A stretch of DNA of 7,317 nucleotides from Bacilli bacterium (GCA_028691905.1 JAQUYJ010000045.1:1-7317); one strand, 5' to 3'. Counted from the first letter of the stretch, positions 1 through 6,540 are shown. Notes: a model not told the origin generated them from the sequence alone. Numbers and translations are program-made.

Positions 1-567
1 GTTACGGACAGTATTGCCCTGAAAAGTTCCCTCGGTAGAGTTAAGATCGTTGAGCGCATTCTCATTTTTGAATTTATCATCAACAGCGATGATGAATTTG
101 ACGGACTTGCATTGTGTGCCGGAGGGAAATATTCGGAGTTAATCAAATCTTTTAACGGGATGGACATCCCGGGGATTGGTTATGCTTTTGGAATAGAACG
201 TTTGATTGCTTTAATGGATAAGCAAAACAAATGGCCGGTATTACAAAACGAAGCCGATTTTTTTCTGATTGCACTGGATTCTATTTCCCAGCAGGAAGCT
301 TTACAGTTGGCCATTCAGTTAAGGCAGTTGCGTTGGACGGTTGAAATGGATTATCTTCATACCAGTCTGAAAAACCAGTTCAAAGTTTCAGAAAAATTAC
401 ATGCTCGTTACTTAATTATAATTGGCGAAGAAGAACGTAATTCAGGGCTGTTTGTTATCAAAGATACGAAAAACAAAATCCAGATTACAATCAATAAAGC
501 AAGTTTATTGCAGAAAAAGACACATTTTAAAAAATTTCTAGAGGAGAAAGAAAATGAGAACGCATAA
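1..567 (+). CDS. hisS: Histidyl-tRNA synthetase, C-terminal part (5' end outside window)
   Basis: This class II synthetase charges tRNA-His with histidine in the cytoplasm. The frame is open from base 1, so 188 residues are visible and the N-terminal half, including class II motifs 1 and 2, is missing. In fragment numbering, AGGKYSEL (40-47) matches the HisRS signature usually written GGRYDGL, and GIGYAFGIERL (58-68) is class II motif 3. Residues 84-188 fit the C-terminal anticodon-binding domain, with ADFFLIALD, a Lys/Gln-rich stretch around SLKNQFK and YLIIIGEEE. That domain argues against HisZ, which lacks it. The other HisRS signature, normally LVRGLDYY, should lie just before FEF (23-25), but the frame reads LGRVKIVER there. 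This is either divergence or sequence error at the edge. The gene overlaps aspS by 14 nt, the usual hisS-aspS pairing in Bacillota. Identity is secure; the first 60 bases are not. Confidence 0.93.
   Translation, partial: VTDSIALKSSLGRVKIVERILIFEFIINSDDEFDGLALCAGGKYSELIKSFNGMDIPGIGYAFGIERLIALMDKQNKWPVLQNEADFFLIALDSISQQEALQLAIQLRQLRWTVEMDYLHTSLKNQFKVSEKLHARYLIIIGEEERNSGLFVIKDTKNKIQITINKASLLQKKTHFKKFLEEKENENA
541..546 (+). promoter_or_regulatory. Ribosome binding site of aspS
   Basis: GAGGAG lies seven bases before the ATG at 554, within the last codons of hisS. It supports the ATG that gives the family-typical MRTH start of AspRS, so aspS is translated from its own strong site despite overlapping hisS. 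Confidence 0.8.
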
Positions 568-2299
568 TAATAATCAACTACGATTCACAGATATTGGAAA
601 AACGGTTACTTTGGCCGGTTGGGTTGCAAAAGTACGTAATTTGGGAGGATTGTTCTTTTTGGATTTGCGTGACCGTTATGGCATTACGCAGATAACCTGC
701 AAACCAAACAATCCCAATTATCAGGCGATGAGTGCACTTAAAAATGAGTTTGTTATTCAGGTTGTGGGAATGGTTGTTGAAAGAGAAAGCAAAAATCCCA
801 ATCTTGATACAGGAGATATCGAAGTTGAAGCAAAGGAACTTACAGTTTTTAGTGAAGCCAATCAAACACCGATGATTATTGCGGATAAAACCGATGCACT
901 GGAAGATTTACGGATGAAGTACCGTTATTTGGACTTGCGACGTCCCATCATGCAAAACAATCTTTTTATACGTCATAAAATTACCAAAGCAGTTCGTTCT
1001 TATTTTGATGAATTGGATTTCATCGAAGTAGAAACACCGGTATTTGGGAAATCCTCTCCTGAAGGAGCAAGGGATTATTTGGTCCCTTCCCGTGTTCATC
1101 CGGGAAAGTTTTATGCGCTTCCCCAATCTCCTCAAATGTATAAACAACTGTTAATGGTATCAGGATTTGAACGTTATTATCAAATCGTTAAGTGCTTCCG
1201 CGATGAAGATTTGCGGGCTGATCGGCAAATGGAGTTTACTCAGATTGATGTAGAAATGAGTTTTGTTGATGAAGAAGATATATATCAAATGATGGAAGGA
1301 ATGATGAAGCAAGTATTCAAAGATGTTATGGACATTGATATTTGTACTCCTTTCCCCCGCCTTACCTTTGATGAATCGATGAACCGTTACGGTACAGATA
1401 AACCGGATTTACGATTTGGACTGGAATTAGTTGATCTTACCAGCTTGGCCATGAAAATGGAATTCAGTGTATTTCATGATGCCATCAAGCAGGGTGGCAT
1501 TATAAAATGTATCAATGTGAAAAATGCTGCACATCAATATTCGCGTAAGGATATTGAAAAATTAACTGAAGAAATAAAGAAATTTAAAGCAAAAGGATTA
1601 GCCTGGTTTAAGTATGATGGGGTAGAATGTAGTGGTAGCATTGCTAAATACATCACTAATGATATGCTTGGTGCATGGAAAAGTGCTTTAAATTTAGAAG
1701 CAGATGATTTGGTTTTGATTATAGCAGATAAAAAGAATGTTGTTCATGCCAGCTTGGCCTATTTAAGAAATCTCTTTGGCAAGCAGATGAATTTGATTGA
1801 TGAAAATCAATATCATTTATCGTGGATTGTAAACTGGCCTTCTTTTGAGTTTGACGAAGAAACAAATCGCTATGTAGCAGCCCACCATCCCTTTACCTCA
1901 CCAAAAGAAGAAGATAAAGAACGAATTCTTACCAATCCTGAGCTATGCTATTCCAAATGTTATGATATTGTTTTAAATGGGTATGAACTTGGCAGCGGTT
2001 CGATTCGTATTCATGATCAAAAGACACAAGCCAATATGTTCCGAGCTATTGGTTTAACAGAAGAAGAAATAAAAGAAAAATTCGGTTTTTTTGTTGATGC
2101 TTTGAAATACGGAACTCCTCCCCATGGTGGAATTGCTTTGGGTTTGGATCGCCTGGCAATGATTTTGACTCACTCTTCATCGATTCGTGATGTTATAGCA
2201 TTTCCAAAAAGTGCCAATGCAATCGATCCGATGAGTGAAGCACCATCCCTTATTGATGAAAAACAATTAAAAGAGCTGAAAATTAAAGTAGAAAAATAA
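554..2299 (+). CDS. aspS: Aspartyl-tRNA synthetase
   Basis: This enzyme activates aspartate and loads it on tRNA-Asp in the cytoplasm. At 581 residues it has the normal length of the bacterial-type enzyme. Residues 1 to about 105 form the OB-fold anticodon-binding domain (GWVAKVRNLGGLFFLDLRDR). The class II core follows, with LPQSPQMYKQLLM (189-201), the motif 2 loop FRDEDLRADRQMEFTQID (215-232), GYELGSGSIRIHD (476-488) and motif 3 GIALGLDRL (526-534). The bacterial GAD insertion lies at roughly 285-415. Residue 30 is Leu. Work on AspRS from Pseudomonas and Thermus links Leu rather than His here to discrimination for tRNA-Asp over tRNA-Asn, so this is probably the discriminating form; that is inference from one residue. 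The start is fixed by a good ribosome binding site. The stop shares one base with the next start (TAATG), which suggests coupled translation of the tcdA-like gene. Confidence 0.98.
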   Translation: MRTHNNNQLRFTDIGKTVTLAGWVAKVRNLGGLFFLDLRDRYGITQITCKPNNPNYQAMSALKNEFVIQVVGMVVERESKNPNLDTGDIEVEAKELTVFSEANQTPMIIADKTDALEDLRMKYRYLDLRRPIMQNNLFIRHKITKAVRSYFDELDFIEVETPVFGKSSPEGARDYLVPSRVHPGKFYALPQSPQMYKQLLMVSGFERYYQIVKCFRDEDLRADRQMEFTQIDVEMSFVDEEDIYQMMEGMMKQVFKDVMDIDICTPFPRLTFDESMNRYGTDKPDLRFGLELVDLTSLAMKMEFSVFHDAIKQGGIIKCINVKNAAHQYSRKDIEKLTEEIKKFKAKGLAWFKYDGVECSGSIAKYITNDMLGAWKSALNLEADDLVLIIADKKNVVHASLAYLRNLFGKQMNLIDENQYHLSWIVNWPSFEFDEETNRYVAAHHPFTSPKEEDKERILTNPELCYSKCYDIVLNGYELGSGSIRIHDQKTQANMFRAIGLTEEEIKEKFGFFVDALKYGTPPHGGIALGLDRLAMILTHSSSIRDVIAFPKSANAIDPMSEAPSLIDEKQLKELKIKVEK

Positions 2300-2943
2300 T
2301 GTTACAGCGATTGGAATTATTATTTACAAAAGAAGCCATCACTAAATTGCAGCATGCCAGTGTTGCAGTTGTTGGATTAGGGGGAGTCGGTGGATTTTGT
2401 GTTCATGCCCTTGCCCGCTGCGGGATTGGTAAATTGATTTTATGTGATTTTGATCATGTTGAAGAAAGTAATATCAATCGGCAGGTAGTTGCCAATTATG
2501 AAACAATCGGTCAAGCCAAAACAGTTGTTTTAAAAGAACAGATCAGAAAAATAAACCCTTGCTGTGATGTCGTTTTATTAACTAAAAAAGTGGATATGGA
2601 ATTGTTTGGCTATGAACCGGATTATATCATCGATGCAATCGATGATATTCCTAGTAAAATAACACTAATAGAACAGTGCCTGCTGCGTAATATACCCTTT
2701 ATTTCCTCAATGGGAGCAGCAAAAAAATGGGATCCGACTGCAGTGCAAATCCTGCCACTTTCTAAAACGAGTCATGATCCTGTTGCCAGAATAATAAGAG
2801 CACATTTTAAAAAGGAACATTTTATGGTGGTCTCTTCCAGTGAAGAAGTAAAAGTTCAGGCTTTAGGCAGTTATGTGAATGTGGTTGGTGTATTTGGTTT
2901 ATTATTGGCTGATTATATCATTAAAAAAATTATAGGAGTGTAA
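2299..2943 (+). CDS. tcdA: TcdA-like tRNA threonylcarbamoyladenosine dehydratase (ThiF/E1 superfamily), short form
   Basis: TcdA uses ATP to cyclise the t6A at position 37 of ANN-reading tRNAs to ct6A. The product has the E1/ThiF Rossmann fold: SVAVVGLGGVGG (21-32) is the nucleotide-binding loop, D50 follows the second strand, NINRQ (58-62) is the family signature, and DAIDDIPSK (112-120) and the SMGAAKKWDPT region (137-147) match TcdA proteins. No CxxC zinc motifs typical of MoeB or ThiF are visible. The position directly after aspS supports the call, since B. subtilis has the same order with yrvM. At 214 residues it is shorter than the usual 250-270. The loss seems to lie mainly between SSSEE (179-183) and the last helix, where relatives carry a longer linker. 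No strong ribosome binding site precedes the ATG, which overlaps the aspS stop, so translation is probably coupled. A different E1-like activity is possible but less likely. Confidence 0.85.
   Translation: MLQRLELLFTKEAITKLQHASVAVVGLGGVGGFCVHALARCGIGKLILCDFDHVEESNINRQVVANYETIGQAKTVVLKEQIRKINPCCDVVLLTKKVDMELFGYEPDYIIDAIDDIPSKITLIEQCLLRNIPFISSMGAAKKWDPTAVQILPLSKTSHDPVARIIRAHFKKEHFMVVSSSEEVKVQALGSYVNVVGVFGLLLADYIIKKIIGV
2934..2938 (+). promoter_or_regulatory. Ribosome binding site of the 80-residue membrane protein gene
   Basis: AGGAG lies seven bases before the ATG at 2946, inside the last codons of the tcdA-like gene. It is good evidence that this small reading frame is really translated. Confidence 0.75.
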
Positions 2944-2945
2944 AT

Positions 2946-3188
2946 ATGTTTATTGCTATTGATAACAATTTATTGCAATTGCTCATTATCATTGGTGCAG
3001 TTGTGCTGTTTTTAGTTTCGTTTATTTTAAATAAACGCACAAAAGCTCCCAAAGGAGTGGAAGTACCGGAAAAATGCCTGTCCTGTATATCCGACACCTG
3101 TATTGTAAAAACAAGCGATTTGGAAAAATTGAAAGAAGAATTACGGGAAGAAATGAATAAATGCGAGGAAAAAAATGAAACGAAATAA
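2946..3188 (+). CDS. Small single-pass membrane protein with a CxxCx4C motif, function unknown
   Basis: I do not recognise this 80-residue protein. A hydrophobic helix at about 8-28 is followed by the basic stretch NKRTKAPKG, so the positive-inside rule places the C-terminal part in the cytoplasm and a very short N-terminus outside. The cytoplasmic part carries PEKCLSCISDTC, with Cys44, Cys47 and Cys52 (CxxCx4C), plus Cys73. Residues 57-75 are rich in Lys and Glu and look like an amphipathic helix or short coiled coil. The cysteines could bind a metal or an iron-sulfur cluster or form a redox site, but nothing else in the sequence decides this. The gene has its own strong ribosome binding site, starts 2 nt after the tcdA-like stop, and overlaps the deaminase gene by 14 nt. 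It therefore sits firmly in the operon and is unlikely to be spurious. Confidence 0.8.
   Translation: MFIAIDNNLLQLLIIIGAVVLFLVSFILNKRTKAPKGVEVPEKCLSCISDTCIVKTSDLEKLKEELREEMNKCEEKNETK
3165..3170 (+). promoter_or_regulatory. Ribosome binding site of the dCMP deaminase gene
   Basis: GAGGAA lies four bases before the ATG at 3175, inside the end of the preceding gene. The spacing is slightly short, but it supports a start that overlaps the upstream gene. Confidence 0.6.
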
Positions 3189-3657
3189 TTATATTGACTG
3201 GGATACCTATTTTATGGGTGTTGCTATTTTATCCAGCATGCGCAGTAAAGATCCAAATACTCAAGTCGGAGCTTGTATTGTGAATACAAAAAAAAGAATT
3301 GTAGGAATCGGCTATAATGGATTCCCATATGGCTGTGATGATGATGTTTTTCCTTGGGAAAACAACGATGATTTTTTGGGTTCCAAATATCCGTATGTTG
3401 TCCATGCTGAACCCAATGCAATTTTGAATTCCAGCTGTTCTTTGGAAGATACATCTATTTATGTGACATTATTTCCATGTCACGAATGTGTAAAATTAAT
3501 CATTCAAAGTGGAATTCGTGAAATTATTTATTTGAGTGATAAGTATGAAGGAACTGAATCCGATTTGGCCGCTAAAAAAATGTTGGATGCTGCGAAAATA
3601 AGATATCGAAAAATGGATGCCTTCACCATAACTTTGGAAGGGCATACAAATGATTAA
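3175..3657 (+). CDS. Deoxycytidylate (dCMP) deaminase
   Basis: This cytoplasmic zinc enzyme converts dCMP to dUMP, the substrate of thymidylate synthase. HAEPNAIL (77-84) supplies zinc ligand His77 and catalytic Glu79, and PCHEC (101-105) supplies zinc ligands Cys102 and Cys105. DPNTQVGACIVN (26-37) and GYNGFPYG (46-53) match the dCMP deaminase group rather than free-cytidine or tRNA-adenosine deaminases. GYNG is part of the allosteric dCTP site in the family, so inhibition by dTTP and activation by dCTP are likely. The length of 160 residues is normal. The wording around both motifs, including LFPCHECVKLIIQSGI, is closer in my recollection to the animal DCTD type than to B. subtilis ComEB, so I do not use the comEB symbol. 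The gene overlaps its upstream neighbour by 14 nt and the S16 protease gene by 8 nt. Confidence 0.95.
   Translation: MKRNNYIDWDTYFMGVAILSSMRSKDPNTQVGACIVNTKKRIVGIGYNGFPYGCDDDVFPWENNDDFLGSKYPYVVHAEPNAILNSSCSLEDTSIYVTLFPCHECVKLIIQSGIREIIYLSDKYEGTESDLAAKKMLDAAKIRYRKMDAFTITLEGHTND
3636..3642 (+). promoter_or_regulatory. Ribosome binding site of the S16 protease gene
   Basis: GGAAGGG lies seven bases before the ATG at 3650, inside the end of the deaminase gene. It supports the start that overlaps the deaminase by 8 nt. The same seven bases recur at 4690-4696, twelve bases before the next gene. Confidence 0.65.
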
Positions 3658-4708
3658 TTATTTAAAGAATTATTTTTCAACCTGGAAAAACAGGAATTTT
3701 CGATATAAAATCATATTTATCCTTGTTTTATTTTTATATCTTTCATTTATTCTTATCAGTACAATAAAAATAAATTATATATCACTCTCTCCTGGCGAAG
3801 TTAGTTTGGTTGAATCTGTTATCCAAATTGAAGAAGGAGAAGATACGGGAGAAATATTTACTGTTTCTGTTTTTGAATTTCGAAAGTTGACACTTCTTCA
3901 ATATCTTCTTGCCAGTACCAATTCCGATATTGATATCGCTACTTACGACCCGACAACTTCTCTGTCCGATCAAGAAGAGCAGATACAGGGTGAAATCATG
4001 AAAGAAGTCAGTATTAATAATGCAATTATAATGGCTTATACAGAAGCAAACAAATATGATACCAACATTACGATTGATTATACTTTCCAAGGAATGATTA
4101 TTCATACTACCTTTTCGGAAACCGATTCTTCGATTCAACTTGGGGATATTGTGACCCATATTGAAGGAACTAAAATCAATACTGTTGCGGATATAGAAAC
4201 TTTAGTTGTACCCGTTTTCGATGATGATAATCGGACTACCATTCACCTTACTGTAAAAAGAGGAGAAGAGGTAGTGGAAATCAACCCCGCAATCAATCAG
4301 ACCAGTGAAGGAAAATATATTGGAATTGCTTGGTATCCCTATTACACGATAATTGAATCCAATCCTTCCTATTCCCTGCGTAATACACTCACAACCGGAC
4401 CTTCCGGCGGTTTAATGCAGGCAATTGCTGTCTACAATGCCATTACCGAACAGGACATTACAAATGGCTTGCGAATCATGGGAACAGGTACAATAGATAT
4501 TGACGGTACTGTAGGTGAAATTGGTGGAATCCGTCAGAAAATAATTACAGCCAATATCTATAATGCGGATTTGTTTTTTGTTCCTGATGCAAATTATGCT
4601 GATGCATTGGCTCAATATCAAGCATTGGATCATCCCCATTATCCTGCACCTATCAAAGTCGGCAGTTTTAGTGAAGCAATAGCATATTTGGAAGGGTATG
4701 GTGATTAA
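3650..4708 (+). CDS. Membrane-anchored PDZ-Lon-type serine protease (S16 family, YlbL-like)
   Basis: The protein has a basic N-terminus, one membrane helix at about 20-39, and the rest predicted outside the cell. LSPGEV (46-51) after the helix is typical of the YlbL group. A PDZ-like domain spans about 145-215 (QLGDIVTHIEGTKI, then VKRGEE). The C-terminal third is a Lon protease domain without an ATPase: TGPSGGLMQAIAVYNAIT (249-266) carries nucleophile Ser252, and GTIDIDGTVGEIGGIRQK (280-297) carries the partner Lys297. The residue after the serine is Gly where GPSAG is usual, a mild change. The 352-residue length is normal. In B. subtilis, YlbL together with CtpA removes the division inhibitor YneA after DNA damage. 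Whether this protein has a comparable target is unknown. The start overlaps the deaminase gene by 8 nt, and the stop directly abuts the next ATG. Confidence 0.92.
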   Translation: MINYLKNYFSTWKNRNFRYKIIFILVLFLYLSFILISTIKINYISLSPGEVSLVESVIQIEEGEDTGEIFTVSVFEFRKLTLLQYLLASTNSDIDIATYDPTTSLSDQEEQIQGEIMKEVSINNAIIMAYTEANKYDTNITIDYTFQGMIIHTTFSETDSSIQLGDIVTHIEGTKINTVADIETLVVPVFDDDNRTTIHLTVKRGEEVVEINPAINQTSEGKYIGIAWYPYYTIIESNPSYSLRNTLTTGPSGGLMQAIAVYNAITEQDITNGLRIMGTGTIDIDGTVGEIGGIRQKIITANIYNADLFFVPDANYADALAQYQALDHPHYPAPIKVGSFSEAIAYLEGYGD

Positions 4709-5095
4709 ATGAATCTATGGAAATTAGGTAAAATAGAAATTCAAAAATACTATGATTTGAATTTAAAAAAATCTACCGATTTAAAAGCTTATATTCTCGG
4801 CATTCTTTTAACTATTCTTGTCGTTTTACCCATCTTGCTTGTTTTAATCCAATTTTTCAAGGTTTATTATTATCAACCTATAATTCGTTTGATTTTATCT
4901 GCTCTCGGTTGGTTTTTATTACTCCTCTGCAATGGATTGTCAAATTTATTTATGGTAAAATTAGCAAAAATTTACTTTCCGGAAAACCCTATTCTCATGG
5001 GCTTAAATGAAAAAGCAATCTTTGTCCGTCATACTTTCAGTATTGGGTTTGCATTGCTTACGATTGCAGCTATTTTGTTTTTTGGAGTTATTTGA
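4709..5095 (+). CDS. Three-helix integral membrane protein, function unknown
   Basis: I do not recognise this 128-residue protein. It has three predicted membrane helices at about 27-49, 58-82 and 108-127. Lysines crowd the N-terminus (K5, K8, K13, K20, K21, K26), and the segment between helices 2 and 3 holds K84, K87, K102 and R107, so the N-terminus and that loop should be cytoplasmic. Helices 1 and 2 are joined by a short outer turn rich in Tyr (KVYYYQP, 51-57). No catalytic or ligand-binding motif is visible. The ATG follows the protease stop with no gap. GGAAGGG at 4690-4696 is twelve bases upstream, longer than ideal, so translation probably depends partly on coupling. The stop overlaps the lspA start (TGATG). 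Its place between a surface protease and lspA suggests an envelope role, by context only. Confidence 0.85.
   Translation: MNLWKLGKIEIQKYYDLNLKKSTDLKAYILGILLTILVVLPILLVLIQFFKVYYYQPIIRLILSALGWFLLLLCNGLSNLFMVKLAKIYFPENPILMGLNEKAIFVRHTFSIGFALLTIAAILFFGVI
5084..5087 (+). promoter_or_regulatory. Ribosome binding site deciding the lspA start
   Basis: GGAG lies seven bases before the ATG at 5095 but only four before the in-frame TTG at 5092. The spacing and the common codon both favour 5095. That start overlaps the upstream TGA by one base. Confidence 0.7.
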
Positions 5096-5601
5096 TGAAA
5101 AAATTTGATATAAAAAAATATTATTCAGCCTTTTTGATTATTGGAATCGGTATATTATTTGATCAAATAACAAAAATTTTAGCAACCGCTTTTATTAAGG
5201 ACAATCCTATTACGGTCATCCCCAATTTTTTCTCACTTGATTATTTAAAAAATAATGGTGCTGCTTTTGGTATTCTTCAGGGTCAACTTTGGTTTTTCCT
5301 TGTGATTACTGTTATAGCACTTGGGGTATTTGTCTATATGATGAAAGATTTCAACCTGAAGGAACATAAATGGTACAGTATTGCTTTACTGCTCATTTTC
5401 AGTGGAACACTTGGTAATTTAATTGACCGCGTCTTACATATTCACTTGACAGCTGATGGATATACTACTTATGTAATCGATTTTCTCCATTTTCATTTTT
5501 TCGCTCCCCATTTCAATTTTGCCGATGCATATCTGACTATTGGTGTCGCAATATTAATTATTGATATTCTGTTTGGAAAGAGCGGAAAAATACTGAAATG
5601 A
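5095..5601 (+). CDS. lspA: Lipoprotein signal peptidase (signal peptidase II)
   Basis: LspA is an aspartyl protease of the cytoplasmic membrane that cuts the signal peptide from diacylglyceryl-modified prolipoproteins. The 168-residue protein has four predicted membrane helices. Family blocks are FDQITK (22-27), NNGAAFGI (53-60), GNLIDR (107-112) with catalytic Asp111, and FNFADAYLTIG (140-150) with catalytic Asp144; VIDF (127-130) is also conserved. The stretch between the two catalytic aspartates is 33 residues, compared with 19 in P. aeruginosa (Asp124/Asp143). It is rich in His (115, 117, 132, 134, 139) and aromatic residues. I chose the ATG over a TTG one codon earlier because of ribosome binding site spacing. 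The stop overlaps the next start by 4 nt (ATGA). The lspA then RluD-type order is also found in B. subtilis (lspA-ylyB). Confidence 0.97.
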   Translation: MKKFDIKKYYSAFLIIGIGILFDQITKILATAFIKDNPITVIPNFFSLDYLKNNGAAFGILQGQLWFFLVITVIALGVFVYMMKDFNLKEHKWYSIALLLIFSGTLGNLIDRVLHIHLTADGYTTYVIDFLHFHFFAPHFNFADAYLTIGVAILIIDILFGKSGKILK

Positions 5602-6503
5602 CAACCAGAGAAAAAGAAATAATCGTTTTTCAGGGAGAAACGCAGCGTTTAGACAGATATCTGGCATCCCATCTGGATGGAGTAACCCGAAATCAAATTC
5701 AAATGATGATTCATCAATCCCTCATTCTCGTCAACAATAAAGCAATCAAACAAAATTATATGGTGAAAACAGGAGATTTAATAGGAATCGAATTTTTTGA
5801 AACAGATTCGGGAGAAATTAAAAAGCAAGATATCCCACTTGATATTTATTATGAAGACAGCGATGTTATTGTTATCAATAAACCAAGCGGAATGGTTGTT
5901 CATCCAGCAGTTGGCAATAAGGAAAACACCTTGGTTAATGCTTTGTTGTTTCATTGTACTGATTTATCCGGTATAAATGGAAAACTGCGACCGGGGATTG
6001 TTCATCGGATTGATAAAGATACCTCGGGATTGCTTGTCGCCTGTAAAAACGATTATAGTCATCGTATTTTAAGCAAACAGTTTGCTGATAAAAAAGTAAC
6101 CAGAAAGTATTATGCATTAGTTCATGGCGTTATTAATCACAATGTTGGTGTCATTGATGCTCCGATTGGCCGTGATCCGGTTCATCGTCAGCAAATGACC
6201 GTTATAGAAAACGGAAAGCATGCAATAACTCATTTTCGTGTCATAGAGCGGTACAAAAATATGACTTTATTGGAATTGCAGCTGGAAACAGGCAGAACCC
6301 ATCAAATACGGGTGCATATGAAATACATTGGCTTTCCGCTTGTCGGAGATCCCGTATATGGATTAAAAAATGATGCAAATGAGAAGGGTCAGTTTCTTCA
6401 TGCGAAAACATTGGGTTTTATTCATCCACGAAGCAAAGAAAAAATGGAATGGGAATCCCCATTGCCATCCTATTACAGTGATTATTTAAAACAATTAACC
6501 TAA
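5598..6503 (+). CDS. RluD-type 23S rRNA pseudouridine synthase with S4 domain
   Basis: This cytoplasmic enzyme isomerises uridine to pseudouridine, most likely in 23S rRNA. Residues 16-75 form an S4 RNA-binding domain (LDRYLASHLDGVTRNQIQ). The catalytic RluA-family domain follows, with INKPSGMVVHP (93-103), HRIDKDTSGLLV (136-147) carrying catalytic Asp139, TGRTHQIRVHM (231-241), GDPVYG (250-255) and FLHAKTLGF (266-274). At 301 residues it has the usual length for the RluD/YlyB group. E. coli RluD modifies 1911, 1915 and 1917 in helix 69, but the Bacillota paralogues (YlyB, YhcT, YjbO) cannot be assigned sites by motif alone, so I give no symbol. The ATG overlaps the lspA stop, and only a weak GGAAA (5584-5588) precedes it, so coupling is likely. 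It is the last gene before the terminator. Confidence 0.93.
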   Translation: MTTREKEIIVFQGETQRLDRYLASHLDGVTRNQIQMMIHQSLILVNNKAIKQNYMVKTGDLIGIEFFETDSGEIKKQDIPLDIYYEDSDVIVINKPSGMVVHPAVGNKENTLVNALLFHCTDLSGINGKLRPGIVHRIDKDTSGLLVACKNDYSHRILSKQFADKKVTRKYYALVHGVINHNVGVIDAPIGRDPVHRQQMTVIENGKHAITHFRVIERYKNMTLLELQLETGRTHQIRVHMKYIGFPLVGDPVYGLKNDANEKGQFLHAKTLGFIHPRSKEKMEWESPLPSYYSDYLKQLT

Positions 6504-6540
6504 ACACTTTTATAGACAATCTATAGAAGTGTTTTTATTT
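6502..6540 (+). terminator. Rho-independent terminator of the nine-gene operon
   Basis: Arms at 6502-6515 (AAACACTTTTATAG) and 6521-6534 (CTATAGAAGTGTTT) pair over 14 positions with one G-U wobble, around the five-base loop ACAAT. A T-rich tail, TTTTTATTTT, begins at the end of the right arm and runs to 6541. The left arm begins inside the rluD stop codon. On the minus strand the same hairpin is followed by AGG rather than a T-run, so it is probably a weak terminator for rnhC transcripts. Confidence 0.9.

Noticed and set aside
1..120. Antisense open frame over the left edge, reading plausibly as part of another protein (for example NALNDLNSTEGTFQG)
   Set aside because: It runs codon-for-codon opposite the HisRS frame, an arrangement that is often open by chance. 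The sense strand from base 64 onward is clearly HisRS. A chimeric edge cannot be fully excluded.
112..567. A short gene starting at the TTG at 112
   Set aside because: The TTG is the Leu codon just before the HisRS signature AGGKY, and the frame is open to base 1. The gene enters from outside the window.
3782..4159. Antisense open frame opposite the protease gene
   Set aside because: It has no ribosome binding site or recognisable motif, and it is fully covered by the well-supported S16 protease. The same holds for the antisense frames at 578-865, 908-1147, 3224-3454, 4412-4639 and 5935-6117 and the plus-strand frame at 6699-6893.
5092..5601. lspA starting at the TTG at 5092
   Set aside because: The ATG three bases later has better spacing from GGAG and is the commoner codon.
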